Made by a program: the position numbers and the translations under genes
Assembly (NCBI RefSeq): GCF_001718415.1
Contig: NZ_CP013377.1
Span: forward strand, 1,364,001 to 1,428,000
Source: Burkholderia pseudomultivorans
GTDB lineage: Bacteria; Pseudomonadota; Gammaproteobacteria; Burkholderiales; Burkholderiaceae
Length of the DNA stretch: 64,000 nucleotides
Direction: 5' to 3'
Shown here: positions 9,650-18,000 of the stretch, piece after piece
Numbering within the stretch: position 1 is the stretch's first letter
How the letters are laid out: every line of letters begins with the position of its first letter
The notes under the pieces: generated by a model
What the model was told of the DNA's origin: nothing
Database searches by the model: none
Seen by the model: only the letters and a program-made list of their open reading frames with translations

Positions 9650-9763
9650 ATGCCGTTCCGAACCGTCGTAATCGTTGCAGTCGCGGCCGTCGTGCTCGCC
9701 GGCTGCGTCGTGGTGCCGGCGCGTCCGGCCTATTACCGGCCCGCGCCGGTCGTCGTATATTGA
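9650..9763 (+). CDS. very small lipoprotein
   Basis: 37 residues: a hydrophobic signal with lipobox LAGC (Cys19), followed by VVVPARPAYYRPAPVVVY. It is a typical tiny Burkholderia lipoprotein of unknown function. The ATG at 9650 is 72 bp after the YXWGXW gene and the stop is 21 bp before the first possible start of the sigma-factor gene. It is too short for most gene callers, so support rests on the lipobox and position. Confidence 0.55.
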   Translation: MPFRTVVIVAVAAVVLAGCVVVPARPAYYRPAPVVVY

Positions 9764-9784
9764 GCGCGCCGGCAAGCGGCCGAC

Positions 9785-10549
9785 ATGACCGGTATGCAGT
9801 CCGAGCGCGATGTCGATGAAACGGACCTGGCCGATGCTGCATGCGACGCCGGCGGCGACGCCGGGCCGCAGGCCGCGCATCGCGATCCGCCGACAATCCG
9901 GCGCATGCAAGGAGAGCACGACGATGAGCTTCAGCCCGAAGGCGGCCGCAGCGCGGCGCAGGCGTGTCGTATCGCGGAGCGCGCTGCGTTGAGCGACGGC
10001 GATCCGGATGCGGAACTCGTGCAGCGGGTCGGCGCGCGCGACGCGTCGGCCGTGCGCACGCTCGTCGCGCGCAAGCTGCCGCGGCTGCTCGCGCTCGCAA
10101 CGCGCATGCTCGGCGACCGGTCGGAAGCCGAGGATGTCGCACAGGAAACCTTCCTGCGGATCTGGAAGCACGCGCCGGGCTGGCGCGACGGCGGCGCGCG
10201 GTTCGATACGTGGCTGCACCGCGTCGTGCTGAACCTCTGCTACGACCGGTTGCGCGGCCGGCGCGAGGAACCGGTCGACAGCCTGCCCGAGGTGCCCGAC
10301 CCGCATCCCGAGCCGGCCGCGTACGCCGAGCACCGCTCGCGCGATGCGCGCGTGCGGCAGGCGCTCGCCGCGCTGCCGCCCCGGCAGCGGGAAGCGCTCG
10401 TGCTCCAGTACTATCAGGATCTGTCGAACGTGGAGGCGGCCAACCTGATGGGCATCACCGTCGATGCGCTGGAAAGCCTGCTCGCGCGTGCCCGGCGCAA
10501 CCTGCGCGCGCAACTGGCCGGCGATTCACCTAGCGAGGACAAGCGATGA
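9785..10549 (+). CDS. ECF-type RNA polymerase sigma factor
   Basis: Up to 254 residues. Region 2 is seen in the segment ending AEDVAQETFLRIWKHAPGW, and region 4 in LPPRQREALVLQYYQDLSN followed by a helix-turn-helix and LLARARRNLRAQL. No sigma-3 region lies between, as expected for an ECF factor. The first 70 residues look non-conserved and the start is uncertain: ATG 9785, 9794 or 9905, or a TTG at 9989 that overlaps the stop of a 22-codon frame with its own AAGGAG site (ATG 9924). The stop overlaps the next gene by ATGA. It probably drives its own operon and the DUF1800 operon. Confidence 0.85.
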   Translation: MTGMQSERDVDETDLADAACDAGGDAGPQAAHRDPPTIRRMQGEHDDELQPEGGRSAAQACRIAERAALSDGDPDAELVQRVGARDASAVRTLVARKLPRLLALATRMLGDRSEAEDVAQETFLRIWKHAPGWRDGGARFDTWLHRVVLNLCYDRLRGRREEPVDSLPEVPDPHPEPAAYAEHRSRDARVRQALAALPPRQREALVLQYYQDLSNVEAANLMGITVDALESLLARARRNLRAQLAGDSPSEDKR

Positions 10550-10962
10550 CACCCGAACGATTTCGTACCATCGTCGCCGCCTACGGCGCGGATGCGCGGC
10601 GCTGGCCGGACGGCGAGCGCGCGGCCGCCGAGGCGTGGGCGCGCGCGCATCCGGCCGACGCGCTGGCGGCGCTCGACGATGCCGCCGAACTCGACGCCTG
10701 GCTCGCGCGCGACAGCGTGGCGCCGCCCGCGCCGGCCCTCGTCGAGCGCATCGTGGCGACGGCGCCCGCGCCGCATCGTGCGCGGCGACGCGGGCGCGTG
10801 TGGTGGTCGGGCGCGGCGTTCGCGGGCGTCGGCCTGGCCGGCGCGCTCGCGGGAGCGGTCGTGGTGTCGATGCTGATGCTCGGCAGCGCGCCGCCGGCTC
10901 ACGAACCGGGCTATCTGACGACGACGTTCGGCGGACCGGGCATCGACGGGAGCGACGAATGA
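10546..10962 (+). CDS. single-pass membrane protein, probable anti-sigma factor
   Basis: 138 residues. A cytoplasmic acidic-helical N-terminal part (FRTIVAAYGADARRWPDGE) is followed by one membrane helix near residues 86-112 and a short periplasmic tail. It overlaps the sigma gene by four bases and the next gene by four, so all three are coupled. The topology and position fit an anti-sigma factor, but no zinc-binding anti-sigma motif is present; the role is inferred. Confidence 0.7.
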   Translation: MTPERFRTIVAAYGADARRWPDGERAAAEAWARAHPADALAALDDAAELDAWLARDSVAPPAPALVERIVATAPAPHRARRRGRVWWSGAAFAGVGLAGALAGAVVVSMLMLGSAPPAHEPGYLTTTFGGPGIDGSDE

Positions 10963-11462
10963 CCGCACGCGGCTGGAAAATCGTGCTCGTCGGCTCGGTC
11001 GTGCTGAACGTGTTCATGCTCGGCGCGATCGGCGGCGGCGCCTATCAGTGGTTCAGCACGCATCGCGACCTGCGCGCGGCCGGCGCGCCCGCGCAACGCG
11101 CGGCGCTGCGGTTCGCCGCGGACGAACTGCCCGATGCGCGCCGGCGCCAGTTCACCGACGCGCTGAAGGCGGCGCGCAAGGACGGTCGCGATTTCGCGCG
11201 GGAAGGGCGCGACGGCCGGATCACCGTGCTGGACCTGCTGGCGGCGCCGCAGCTCGATCGCCCGGCGATCGACGCGGCGCTCGAACGCACGCGCGCGGCC
11301 GACAGCGCGCTGCGCGCGCAGGTCGAGCGCAGCGTCGTCGATTTCGCGACGACGCTGACGCCGGACGAACGGACGAAGTTCGTCGACGGACTGCGCCGCA
11401 GCGGCAACTGGCGACTGCCGCCGAAACTGCAGAAGCGGCAGGACGCGCAGGCGAATCCGTGA
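10959..11462 (+). CDS. periplasmic heavy-metal sensor/CnrR-ZraP-like protein
   Basis: 167 residues with an N-terminal membrane anchor (residues 7-29) and a helical periplasmic domain. The repeated pattern, RRQFTDALKAARKD then LTPDERTKFVDGLRRSG, is that of the CnrR/ZraP/CpxP-like sensor-resistance group. Such proteins sense metal or envelope stress and act with a neighbouring sigma/anti-sigma pair. It is coupled to the upstream gene (ATGA). The His and Met ligand residues typical of nickel sensors are not obvious, so the signal is unknown. Confidence 0.72.
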   Translation: MTARGWKIVLVGSVVLNVFMLGAIGGGAYQWFSTHRDLRAAGAPAQRAALRFAADELPDARRRQFTDALKAARKDGRDFAREGRDGRITVLDLLAAPQLDRPAIDAALERTRAADSALRAQVERSVVDFATTLTPDERTKFVDGLRRSGNWRLPPKLQKRQDAQANP

Positions 11463-11482
11463 GCGCCGCCGCGTAGCGGCGC
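11463..11482 (+). terminator. weak hairpin after the sigma operon
   Basis: GCGCCGC (11463-11469) pairs with GCGGCGC (11476-11482) directly after the stop. There is no T-run, so intrinsic termination is uncertain. The remaining 280 bp to the next gene hold the promoter at 11691 and no gene. Confidence 0.35.
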
Positions 11483-11690
11483 AACGCTGGAACGGACGGG
11501 CGTCGAGCGTTCGATGGCGCGTCGCCGGCGTTACAGCATGCGCGGGCGTCGATGACGGAAGTCCGCCGCGCGCGAGCATGGCTTGCCGCCCCTCGCCGTC
11601 CGTCGTCGACGCCAGCCCATCCTTGCAGCGCGCCACGCCTTCGTGCGGATTCGGGCGCCGCCATGTCACTGCCGCCATCGCGCCCAAAAA

Positions 11691-11735
11691 TATTTGCCTG
11701 CCCGGCGACGGATTTCCCGGCGGCCCGCGTTAAAC
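11691..11735 (+). promoter_or_regulatory. candidate ECF-sigma promoter for the DUF1800 operon
   Basis: TATTTGC (11691-11697), five bases, CGGCGACGGATT (11703-11714), 13 bases and CGTTAAA (from 11728). It matches the element at 9187 in all conserved blocks and in spacing, while the spacers differ. The predicted start lies about 26 bases before the ATG at 11764. Confidence 0.55.
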
Positions 11736-11763
11736 GAGGGTACGCATCGCGAGAGAGCCTGTC

Positions 11764-13158
11764 ATGGAGCAACCGAACGACACCACGCCGGCCGCCATCG
11801 CGCTGAACCGCTTCGGTCTCGGCGCGCGCGCGGACGACGTGCCGCCCGCCGACCCGAAGGCGTCGCTCGTCGCGCAATTCGACCGTTTCGAGCCCCGGCC
11901 GGCCGCGTGGGCCGCCGAGCCGGACGCGGTGACGCTGGCCACGCGCTTCGCGAATGCGCGCAATGCGCTCGCGGGCAACGACGCGGCCGCGAAGCGCGCG
12001 ACCGAGCAATCGATTCGCCGCGACGGCTACGACACGTATCGCAGCGCGGTCGCCGCGCGGCTGAACAGCGCGCTCGACACGCCCGCGCCGTTCGTCGAGC
12101 GGCTCGTGCATTTCTGGGCGAATCATTTCGCGGTGTCGGTCGACAAGGGGCAGGTGGCCGCGTATGCGGGCGCGTTCGAGCGCGACGCGATTCGTCCACA
12201 CGTGCTCGGCCGCTTCGAGGACCTGCTCGTCGCGGTCGAGCAGCATCCGGCGATGCAGCTGTTTCTCGACCAGGCGCGCTCGGCCGGTCCCGACAGTCCC
12301 GCCGCATTGCGCGCCGAAGCCCGCAATCCGTCGGCGAAGCGCGGGCTCAACGAGAACCTCGCGCGCGAGATCATGGAGCTGCACACGCTCGGCGTCCGCA
12401 CCGGCTATACGCAGAGCGACGTGACCGAATTCGCGCGTGCGCTGACGGGCTGGAGCATCGCGGGCGGACGCGGGCCGCAGCCCGGCGATGCGGCGCCCGG
12501 CGCGTTCGTGTTCCGCCCGCAGTTGCACGAGCCGGGCGTCCGCACCGTGATGGGCCGCAGCTATGACCAGCCCGGCGAAGCGCAGGCGCGCGCGGTCCTG
12601 CACGACCTTGCGCGTTCGAGCGCCACGGGGCGGCACGTCGCGTTCCGGCTCGCCCGTCATTTCGTCGCCGACAATCCGCCGCCCGCGCTCACCGAGCGGC
12701 TCGCCCGCGCGTTCGATGCGAGCGGCGGCGATCTGCCGACCGTGTATCGCGCACTCGTCGATGCGCCGGACGCATGGTCGCCCGTCAGCCGCAAGTTCAA
12801 GACGCCGTGGGAATGGGCCGTGTCGTCGCTGCGCGGGCTCGGCTGGCGCGATGCGGGCGACCTGAAGGCCGCGCCGCTGCTGACGCAGCTCGGCCAGCCC
12901 GTATGGCGGCCCGGCTCGCCGGCCGGCTACGACGATGTCGCGGCGAGCTGGGCCGCGCCCGACGCGCTGGTGCGCCGTGTCGAGATTGCGCAGCGGCTCG
13001 CCGCGCGCACCGGCGACCGGCTCGACCCGCGCGCGCTCGGCAATACGCTGCTCGCCGGCTCAATGAGCGCGCCGACCGCGGCCGCGCTGGCGCATGCGGA
13101 AAGCGCGACCACGTCGCTCGCGCTGCTGCTCGTGTCGCCCGATTTTCAACGGAGATGA
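11764..13158 (+). CDS. DUF1800 domain-containing protein
   Basis: 464 residues. Typical DUF1800 features are the start ALNRFGLGAR, the segment LVHFWANHFAVS, the motif NENLAREIMELHTLGV and the late HVAFRLARHFVADNPP. No signal peptide is evident. The family almost always sits next to a DUF1501 gene, as here, and its biochemical function is unknown. GAGAGAG precedes the ATG. It opens the operon 11764-14581 under the shared ECF-type promoter. Confidence 0.9.
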   Translation: MEQPNDTTPAAIALNRFGLGARADDVPPADPKASLVAQFDRFEPRPAAWAAEPDAVTLATRFANARNALAGNDAAAKRATEQSIRRDGYDTYRSAVAARLNSALDTPAPFVERLVHFWANHFAVSVDKGQVAAYAGAFERDAIRPHVLGRFEDLLVAVEQHPAMQLFLDQARSAGPDSPAALRAEARNPSAKRGLNENLAREIMELHTLGVRTGYTQSDVTEFARALTGWSIAGGRGPQPGDAAPGAFVFRPQLHEPGVRTVMGRSYDQPGEAQARAVLHDLARSSATGRHVAFRLARHFVADNPPPALTERLARAFDASGGDLPTVYRALVDAPDAWSPVSRKFKTPWEWAVSSLRGLGWRDAGDLKAAPLLTQLGQPVWRPGSPAGYDDVAASWAAPDALVRRVEIAQRLAARTGDRLDPRALGNTLLAGSMSAPTAAALAHAESATTSLALLLVSPDFQRR

Positions 13159-13160
13159 CC

Positions 13161-14318
13161 ATGACCTTGTCCCGCCGACACTTCCTGCGCGTCGCGGCCG
13201 CCGGCGCAGGCGCGATGCTCGTCGCGCCGCGCGTCGTGTTCGCGAACGTCGCGACCGAGCGGCGCTTCGTGTTCGTGATCCAGCGCGGCGCGGCCGACGG
13301 CCTGAACATCGTCGTCCCGTATGCGGAGCCGGCTTATGCGGGGCTGCGCGGCGCGCTGGCGATCGGCGCGTCGACGGCCACGCGGCTCGACGGCACGTTC
13401 GCGCTGCATCCGTCGCTCGCGCACACCGCGCAGCTGTATCGCGACGGGCAGGCGCTGTTCGTTCATGCGATCGCGTCGCCGTATCGCGACCGCTCGCATT
13501 TCGACGGCCAGAACGTGCTCGAGACCGGCGGCCGCGCGCCGTACCAGGTCAAGGACGGCTGGCTGAACCGGCTCGCGGGGATGCTGCCGGCGACGCGCGA
13601 CAGCGCGATCGCGTTCGCGCCGACCGTGCCGCTCGCGCTGCGCGGCGGCGTGCAGGCTGCGTCGTATGCGCCGTCGGGCCTGCCCGCCGCACCGGACGAC
13701 CTGCTGACGCGCGTGTCGTCGCTGTATGCCGCCGATGCGCAGCTCGCGCCGCTGTGGCAGGCCGCGATGGCCGCGCGCGGCCTTGCCGGAGACGCGCATG
13801 CGCGGCAGGATCCGGCCGGCGTCGGCAAGCTCGCCGCGACGTTTCTCGCGCGCGACGACGGCCCGCGCATCGCGATGATCGAGACCGGCGGCTGGGATAC
13901 GCACAGCGCGCAGAACGCGCGGCTCGGCAACCAGCTGAAGGCGCTCGACACGATGCTCGCCGCGCTGCGCGACGGCCTCGGGCCCGCGTGGCGGCAGACC
14001 ACGGTGCTGGTCGCCACCGAGTTCGGCCGCACCGCCGCCGCGAACGGCACGGACGGCACCGATCACGGGCAGGCGTCGGTCGCGATGCTGGCGGGCGGCG
14101 CCGTCGCGGGCGGGCGCGTCGTCGCCGACTGGCCGGGGCTGCGCCCGGGCGATCTGTACGAGGGGCGCGACCTGAAGCCGACCGCGTCGCTCGACGCGCT
14201 GATCGCGGGCGCCGCCGCCGAAAGCCTGCGGCTCGATCCCGGCCGCACCGCGTCCGTGCTGTTTGCCGACAGCGGCGCGCCGCGGCCGATGACGGGACTG
14301 ATTCGCGACGCCGCATGA
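13161..14318 (+). CDS. DUF1501 domain-containing protein with Tat signal
   Basis: 385 residues beginning SRRHFLRVAAAGAGAML, a twin-arginine signal. DUF1501 proteins are alkaline-phosphatase-superfamily relatives; seen here are FVIQRGAADGLN near the mature start, IETGGWDTH and FGRTAAANGTDGTDHG, which resemble metal-binding parts of that superfamily. ATG 13161 is preferred because GGAGA at 13151-13155 is well spaced; ATG 13155 overlaps the DUF1800 stop. It is a partner of the DUF1800 protein, probably in the periplasm. Confidence 0.9.
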   Translation: MTLSRRHFLRVAAAGAGAMLVAPRVVFANVATERRFVFVIQRGAADGLNIVVPYAEPAYAGLRGALAIGASTATRLDGTFALHPSLAHTAQLYRDGQALFVHAIASPYRDRSHFDGQNVLETGGRAPYQVKDGWLNRLAGMLPATRDSAIAFAPTVPLALRGGVQAASYAPSGLPAAPDDLLTRVSSLYAADAQLAPLWQAAMAARGLAGDAHARQDPAGVGKLAATFLARDDGPRIAMIETGGWDTHSAQNARLGNQLKALDTMLAALRDGLGPAWRQTTVLVATEFGRTAAANGTDGTDHGQASVAMLAGGAVAGGRVVADWPGLRPGDLYEGRDLKPTASLDALIAGAAAESLRLDPGRTASVLFADSGAPRPMTGLIRDAA

Positions 14319-14359
14319 GCTCGCGCGTTGGTCCGCCGCTTTCACGACAGGGAGAACCC

Positions 14360-14581
14360 ATGATGACGATCCGAACCGTTTCGCTTGCCGTACTGGTGGT
14401 GGCGAGCGCCGCGCTGATGTCCGCGTGCGTGGTCGAGCCCGTGCGGCCGCCGCAGCCGGCGCCGGTTGCCGAAGTGCCGCCCCCGCCGCCCGCGCCCGGC
14501 TATCGCTGGGCGAAAGGGCATTACCGATGGGCCGGCAATCACTGGGCCTGGGTGCCCGGGCACTGGGTGGCCGTGTATTGA
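14360..14581 (+). CDS. YXWGXW-type repeat lipoprotein
   Basis: 73 residues: lipobox LMSAC (Cys23), a Pro-rich linker, then YRWAKGHYRWAGNHWAWV and a final PGHW unit. The ATG follows CAGGGAGAAC at 14348-14357. It is the third gene of the DUF1800 operon and is related in its repeats to the protein at 9278. Function unknown. Confidence 0.78.
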   Translation: MMTIRTVSLAVLVVASAALMSACVVEPVRPPQPAPVAEVPPPPPAPGYRWAKGHYRWAGNHWAWVPGHWVAVY

Positions 14582-14792
14582 CCCGGCGGGGCGCACGTCG
14601 TGGAGCGCGTATCGAACCGGAATGCGCGTTTGCCAAAGCTTGCGGATTCCGCGGACGGGCGTGCCGGCGCGTGGGTCCGTGCCAAGCGAGCGCGACCGCG
14701 GGCGCGTGCCGCGGCAACGGCGGCTTCGGCGGGCTTGAAGTCGGGCGCCGATGAATCCCGGCGCGAGGCGTCGGCGCCCGCGCCCCGAGCGC

Positions 14793-15986
14793 TTACCACC
14801 CGATCCGGTGCTTCTCCTCGGTTTCGCGATGGCGCCAGTCGTCGTCCGCGTGCAGATACTGGCTCGTCGTCGTGAGCGATGCGTGCCCGAGGTTGTCGCG
14901 CACGAGCCGCAAATCGACGCGCCCGTCGGCCATATGCGAACCCGCGCTGTGGCGCAGCCAGTGCGCGGACGCCTGTTCGAGCACGCACGCCTGTTGCGCG
15001 CCGGCTTCGCCTTGCGCGCGCAGCCGCTGCGCAGCGAGCGCGAACACCTGCTTGACGATCCGGTGCAGCGCCGCGCGCGTGAGCGGCCTGCGCGTGCGGC
15101 CGACCGGCAGCACGAGCGGCGTGTCCTCGCCGTCGGTCGGCAGCGCGGCGAGACCGTGCGCGCGGCGGTAGCGCGCGAGTTCGGCCATCATCTCGTCGGT
15201 GGCCGGCACGAGGCGCTGCCGGCCGCCTTTGCCCGTCACGTCGAGCCACCAGCGTTCGCGCCCGGTCACGTCGCGCCGGCAGAAGAACCGGCCCATCGTC
15301 GTGTCGGCCGCTTCGCTGATGCGCAAGCCGCCGAGATACAGCAGCGTGAACAGCCAGCGCGCGCGGTCCGCGTGCATGCACGCGCGCGCATCGTCGCGCG
15401 GCATCGCGGCGATCGCGTCCTTCACCGACTGCCACAGCGGCGCGCCGAGATGGCGCGTGACGCGCGGCGCGGGTCGGCGCTGTCGCTGCCGCGACAGCGC
15501 GAGCGGATTGCCGGCCAGATAGCCGGCCTGCACGAGCCACGAGAACATCACGTTCAGGATCACCATCGCCTGCCGCTGGCTGGCCGCCGACAGCGGTCCG
15601 TAGAACGGCCGCCAGCGCGGATCGCCGCGCGGATGCTTGCGGCCGCCGTTCGCGCACCACAGCTCGGCGGGCGCAGGCGCGAGCAGGAACTGCCGGTAGA
15701 CGAGGAGATCCTCGTGCGTGAGCGACGACAGCGGCTTGCCGCATCCGATCAGCGCCCATAACAGCAGGCGCTCGGCTTCCTTGCGATAGTTCTGGAACGT
15801 GGTCGGCGTATCGACGAAGCGCGCGAGCCACGCGCGCACCGCGTCGAGATCGTTGCGCGCGGCGATCTGCGCGTGCGCGCCTGTTGCGCGGTTCGTGCCG
15901 GCGCGCCCGTCGAGCGCGGCCGGCACGATCAGCGTATCGATCGGCAGCGGGCGCAGCACGGCGTCGGATGGAGCGGGTGGCAGCAT
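14793..15986 (-). CDS. tyrosine-type site-specific recombinase/integrase
   Basis: 397 residues. The catalytic set is complete: R222 in LGGLRISE, K253 in TGKGGRQR, H342 and R345 in HWLRHSAGSH, H368 in LGHAS and the nucleophile Y377 in TTSQYLHAD. An N-terminal SAM-like core-binding domain covers about residues 40-160. No excisionase, phage genes or tRNA is adjacent, so it is a lone recombinase. Similar solitary integrases are common in Burkholderia chromosomes; its target is unknown. Confidence 0.88.
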   Translation of the reverse strand: MLPPAPSDAVLRPLPIDTLIVPAALDGRAGTNRATGAHAQIAARNDLDAVRAWLARFVDTPTTFQNYRKEAERLLLWALIGCGKPLSSLTHEDLLVYRQFLLAPAPAELWCANGGRKHPRGDPRWRPFYGPLSAASQRQAMVILNVMFSWLVQAGYLAGNPLALSRQRQRRPAPRVTRHLGAPLWQSVKDAIAAMPRDDARACMHADRARWLFTLLYLGGLRISEAADTTMGRFFCRRDVTGRERWWLDVTGKGGRQRLVPATDEMMAELARYRRAHGLAALPTDGEDTPLVLPVGRTRRPLTRAALHRIVKQVFALAAQRLRAQGEAGAQQACVLEQASAHWLRHSAGSHMADGRVDLRLVRDNLGHASLTTTSQYLHADDDWRHRETEEKHRIGW

Positions 15987-16206
15987 GCGGGACAGGGACG
16001 CGGCGGGCGTCGCGGCCGGTCGAGGTCGTCGACCGCCGGGCCGGCGGCGTCGCGCGATGAAACGTATCGGGACGGAAGCGCCGATGGTACACGATGGGTC
16101 CGGGGCTGGCGACCCGCGATGCGCCGGCGGCGCGGCGATGCGTGCCGCGGCGATCGACGGGCGCGCCGGATGTCGCGCGCGCGTCGAAGCGGCCGCCTGC
16201 GATTCG

Positions 16207-17370
16207 CTATCCGAGCGACAGCACGCTGTTCAGCAGCGTGCGCACCAGCGTCGCCTGCCGCGTGACGCCGGTCTTCGAAAAGATCGCGCGCAGGTGCGAG
16301 CGCGCGGTGTTCTTGCTGATCGCGAGCGCGTCGGCCGCTTCCTCGAGCGTCTGCCCGTTGACGAGCGCGAGGGCCAGCGTGGTTTCGGCCGGCGTGAGAT
16401 CGAACAGCTTGCGCACGATGTCGTGCGACGCCTGCGACTTGCGTTCGGGGTCGCGGATGAAGATCGCGCACGCCGGCCGGCGCGGATTGTCCTCGGACCA
16501 TTCGCTGAGCGGGACCGTGCGGATCAGCACGCCGAGCGGCGGCTTGCCGGACGGGCGCGGCACCGCGATCGCCTGCGCGACAGACGCCGTGTCGCCCGCA
16601 TGCTCCGCCAGCACCTGCCGGATCAGCTTCTGCAGCTTGCGGTCCTCGAGCGGATACGATGCTTCGAGCGTGCCGGCGCGCACGCGCAGGCCGTCGCATT
16701 CGGCGAAGATCTCGTCCGCGACGGTGTTGGTCTTCATGATCGCGCCGCGCTCGTCGAGAATGGCGGTGGCGACGAGCATGCGATCGATCGTGCTCGCATA
16801 CAGCGTGCGCTCCGATTCGACCATCCCGAACTTCGCATGCAGCCGCACCGCGCGCTTCAGGTGCGGCAGCAGCGCGTTGCACACGGCCTTGTCGCGCGTC
16901 GAGAACGGCCGCGCCTGATGCGAGCGGCACACGCGGAAGCGGCATTCGATGCCGTCCGGCGTGCGCAGGTCGGCGCCCATCAGGAAGCCGACGTCGAACG
17001 GTTCGAGAAATTCGCGATACATCGCGCTGCTGCGCCAGACGCCGATGCCGAGCAGTTCGTCGACGGTGACGACGCGATCGCTTGGCAGGTTCACGAACGG
17101 ATCGAGCGCGTAATAGTAGCTGTTGTACGACGCGACGCCCGGCAGCGGCTCGCCGTGCGCGGACGCGTTGATCATCAGCCCCGCGTGGCCGCTGGCCGGC
17201 CAGCGCAGGATCATCGTCACGTAGTTGGCTTCCATGTGCACGCGGATCTGCTCCAGCGCGCCGCCCCACGGCACGTCTTCCAGCGGGCCTTCGTAGATTT
17301 TCGCGAGCAGCGCGTCGAACTGCTCGAGCGTCAGCATCGAGTGGGCAAGGTGCGGGGGCGCCGTGGTCAT
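16207..17370 (-). CDS. LuxR-type helix-turn-helix transcriptional regulator
   Basis: 387 residues. The C-terminal 65 residues form a LuxR/GerE helix-turn-helix (LTPAETTLALALVNGQTLEE, then AISKNTARSHLRAIFSKTG). The N-terminal 300 residues are a PAS/GAF-like sensing part without an identifiable receiver or autoinducer domain. It probably binds DNA as a dimer in response to an unknown ligand. It is divergent from the DUF4377 lipoprotein gene, with 236 bp between them. Confidence 0.85.
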   Translation of the reverse strand: MTTAPPHLAHSMLTLEQFDALLAKIYEGPLEDVPWGGALEQIRVHMEANYVTMILRWPASGHAGLMINASAHGEPLPGVASYNSYYYALDPFVNLPSDRVVTVDELLGIGVWRSSAMYREFLEPFDVGFLMGADLRTPDGIECRFRVCRSHQARPFSTRDKAVCNALLPHLKRAVRLHAKFGMVESERTLYASTIDRMLVATAILDERGAIMKTNTVADEIFAECDGLRVRAGTLEASYPLEDRKLQKLIRQVLAEHAGDTASVAQAIAVPRPSGKPPLGVLIRTVPLSEWSEDNPRRPACAIFIRDPERKSQASHDIVRKLFDLTPAETTLALALVNGQTLEEAADALAISKNTARSHLRAIFSKTGVTRQATLVRTLLNSVLSLG

Positions 17371-17546
17371 TCGGGTTGTCTCCTGTTGCCGCTGCCGGGT
17401 CGCGGTGCGCCGGGCATGCGGATGCGCATGCGCGTCCGGACCGCCGGCGGCGGTGCGCGCACCCGCACCGGCGTACGGTAGCGTGCCGACGCGCGCCGGA
17501 CATCCTGCGAATGAGGGTGGCGGCGCGTTTTCTGTAAGCTGTTTGT

Positions 17547-17574
17547 GAACTTTCGCGGCGAGCAGTCCGTCTAA
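17547..17574 (+). promoter_or_regulatory. sigma-E-like promoter of the DUF4377 lipoprotein gene
   Basis: GAACTT (17547-17552), 16 bases, GTCTAA (17569-17574), ending 32 bases before the ATG. This fits the known RpoE-type consensus closely and suits an envelope lipoprotein. Confidence 0.5.
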
Positions 17575-17606
17575 TCGCCCCGCCCACGCTTCCGAAGGAA
17601 CCCCAG

Positions 17607-17987
17607 ATGATTCGCAAGACCCGAACGCTGCTCGGCGCCGCCGCCATTGCCGGCGGTGCGCTGCTGGCAGGATGCCAGACCGACGCGGCCGCGACCGACG
17701 CGCACGCGGCTCGTCCGTCCGATGCCGGGCCCGTGACGAAGACCGTCTACGTCGCGCCGCAGCCGGTGCGCTGCACGGGCGTCGCGCCGATGGCGTGCAT
17801 GCAGGTGCGCAGCAGCCCGAACGAACCGTGGAGCCTCTGGTACGCGGGCATCGAAGGTTTCGCGTACCAGCCGGGCTACCAGTACACGCTCGAAATCGAC
17901 GAATACCGCGTTGCGCAGCCGCCGGCCGACGGTTCGTCGATCCGCTGGGTGCTCAAGCGCGTCGTCGAGCGCCGCCCGGCGAACTGA
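17607..17987 (+). CDS. DUF4377 domain-containing lipoprotein
   Basis: 126 residues with lipobox LLAGC (Cys23). The mature part carries the DUF4377 pattern: V..RCTGVAPMACMQVR, then WSLWYAGIEGFAYQPGYQYT, and the final RWVLKRVVERR. It is predicted to be lipid-anchored in the envelope; related domains occur in HslJ/META-type heat-shock lipoproteins. A sigma-E-like promoter precedes it. It converges on the MFS gene with 13 bp between stops. Confidence 0.85.
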   Translation: MIRKTRTLLGAAAIAGGALLAGCQTDAAATDAHAARPSDAGPVTKTVYVAPQPVRCTGVAPMACMQVRSSPNEPWSLWYAGIEGFAYQPGYQYTLEIDEYRVAQPPADGSSIRWVLKRVVERRPAN

Positions 17988-18000
17988 CGGGCGGGCGCGG

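Noticed and set aside
14600..14875. Small plus-strand gene between the lipoprotein and the integrase
   Set aside because: Arg/Ala-rich shadow overlapping the integrase 3' end, no ribosome binding site.
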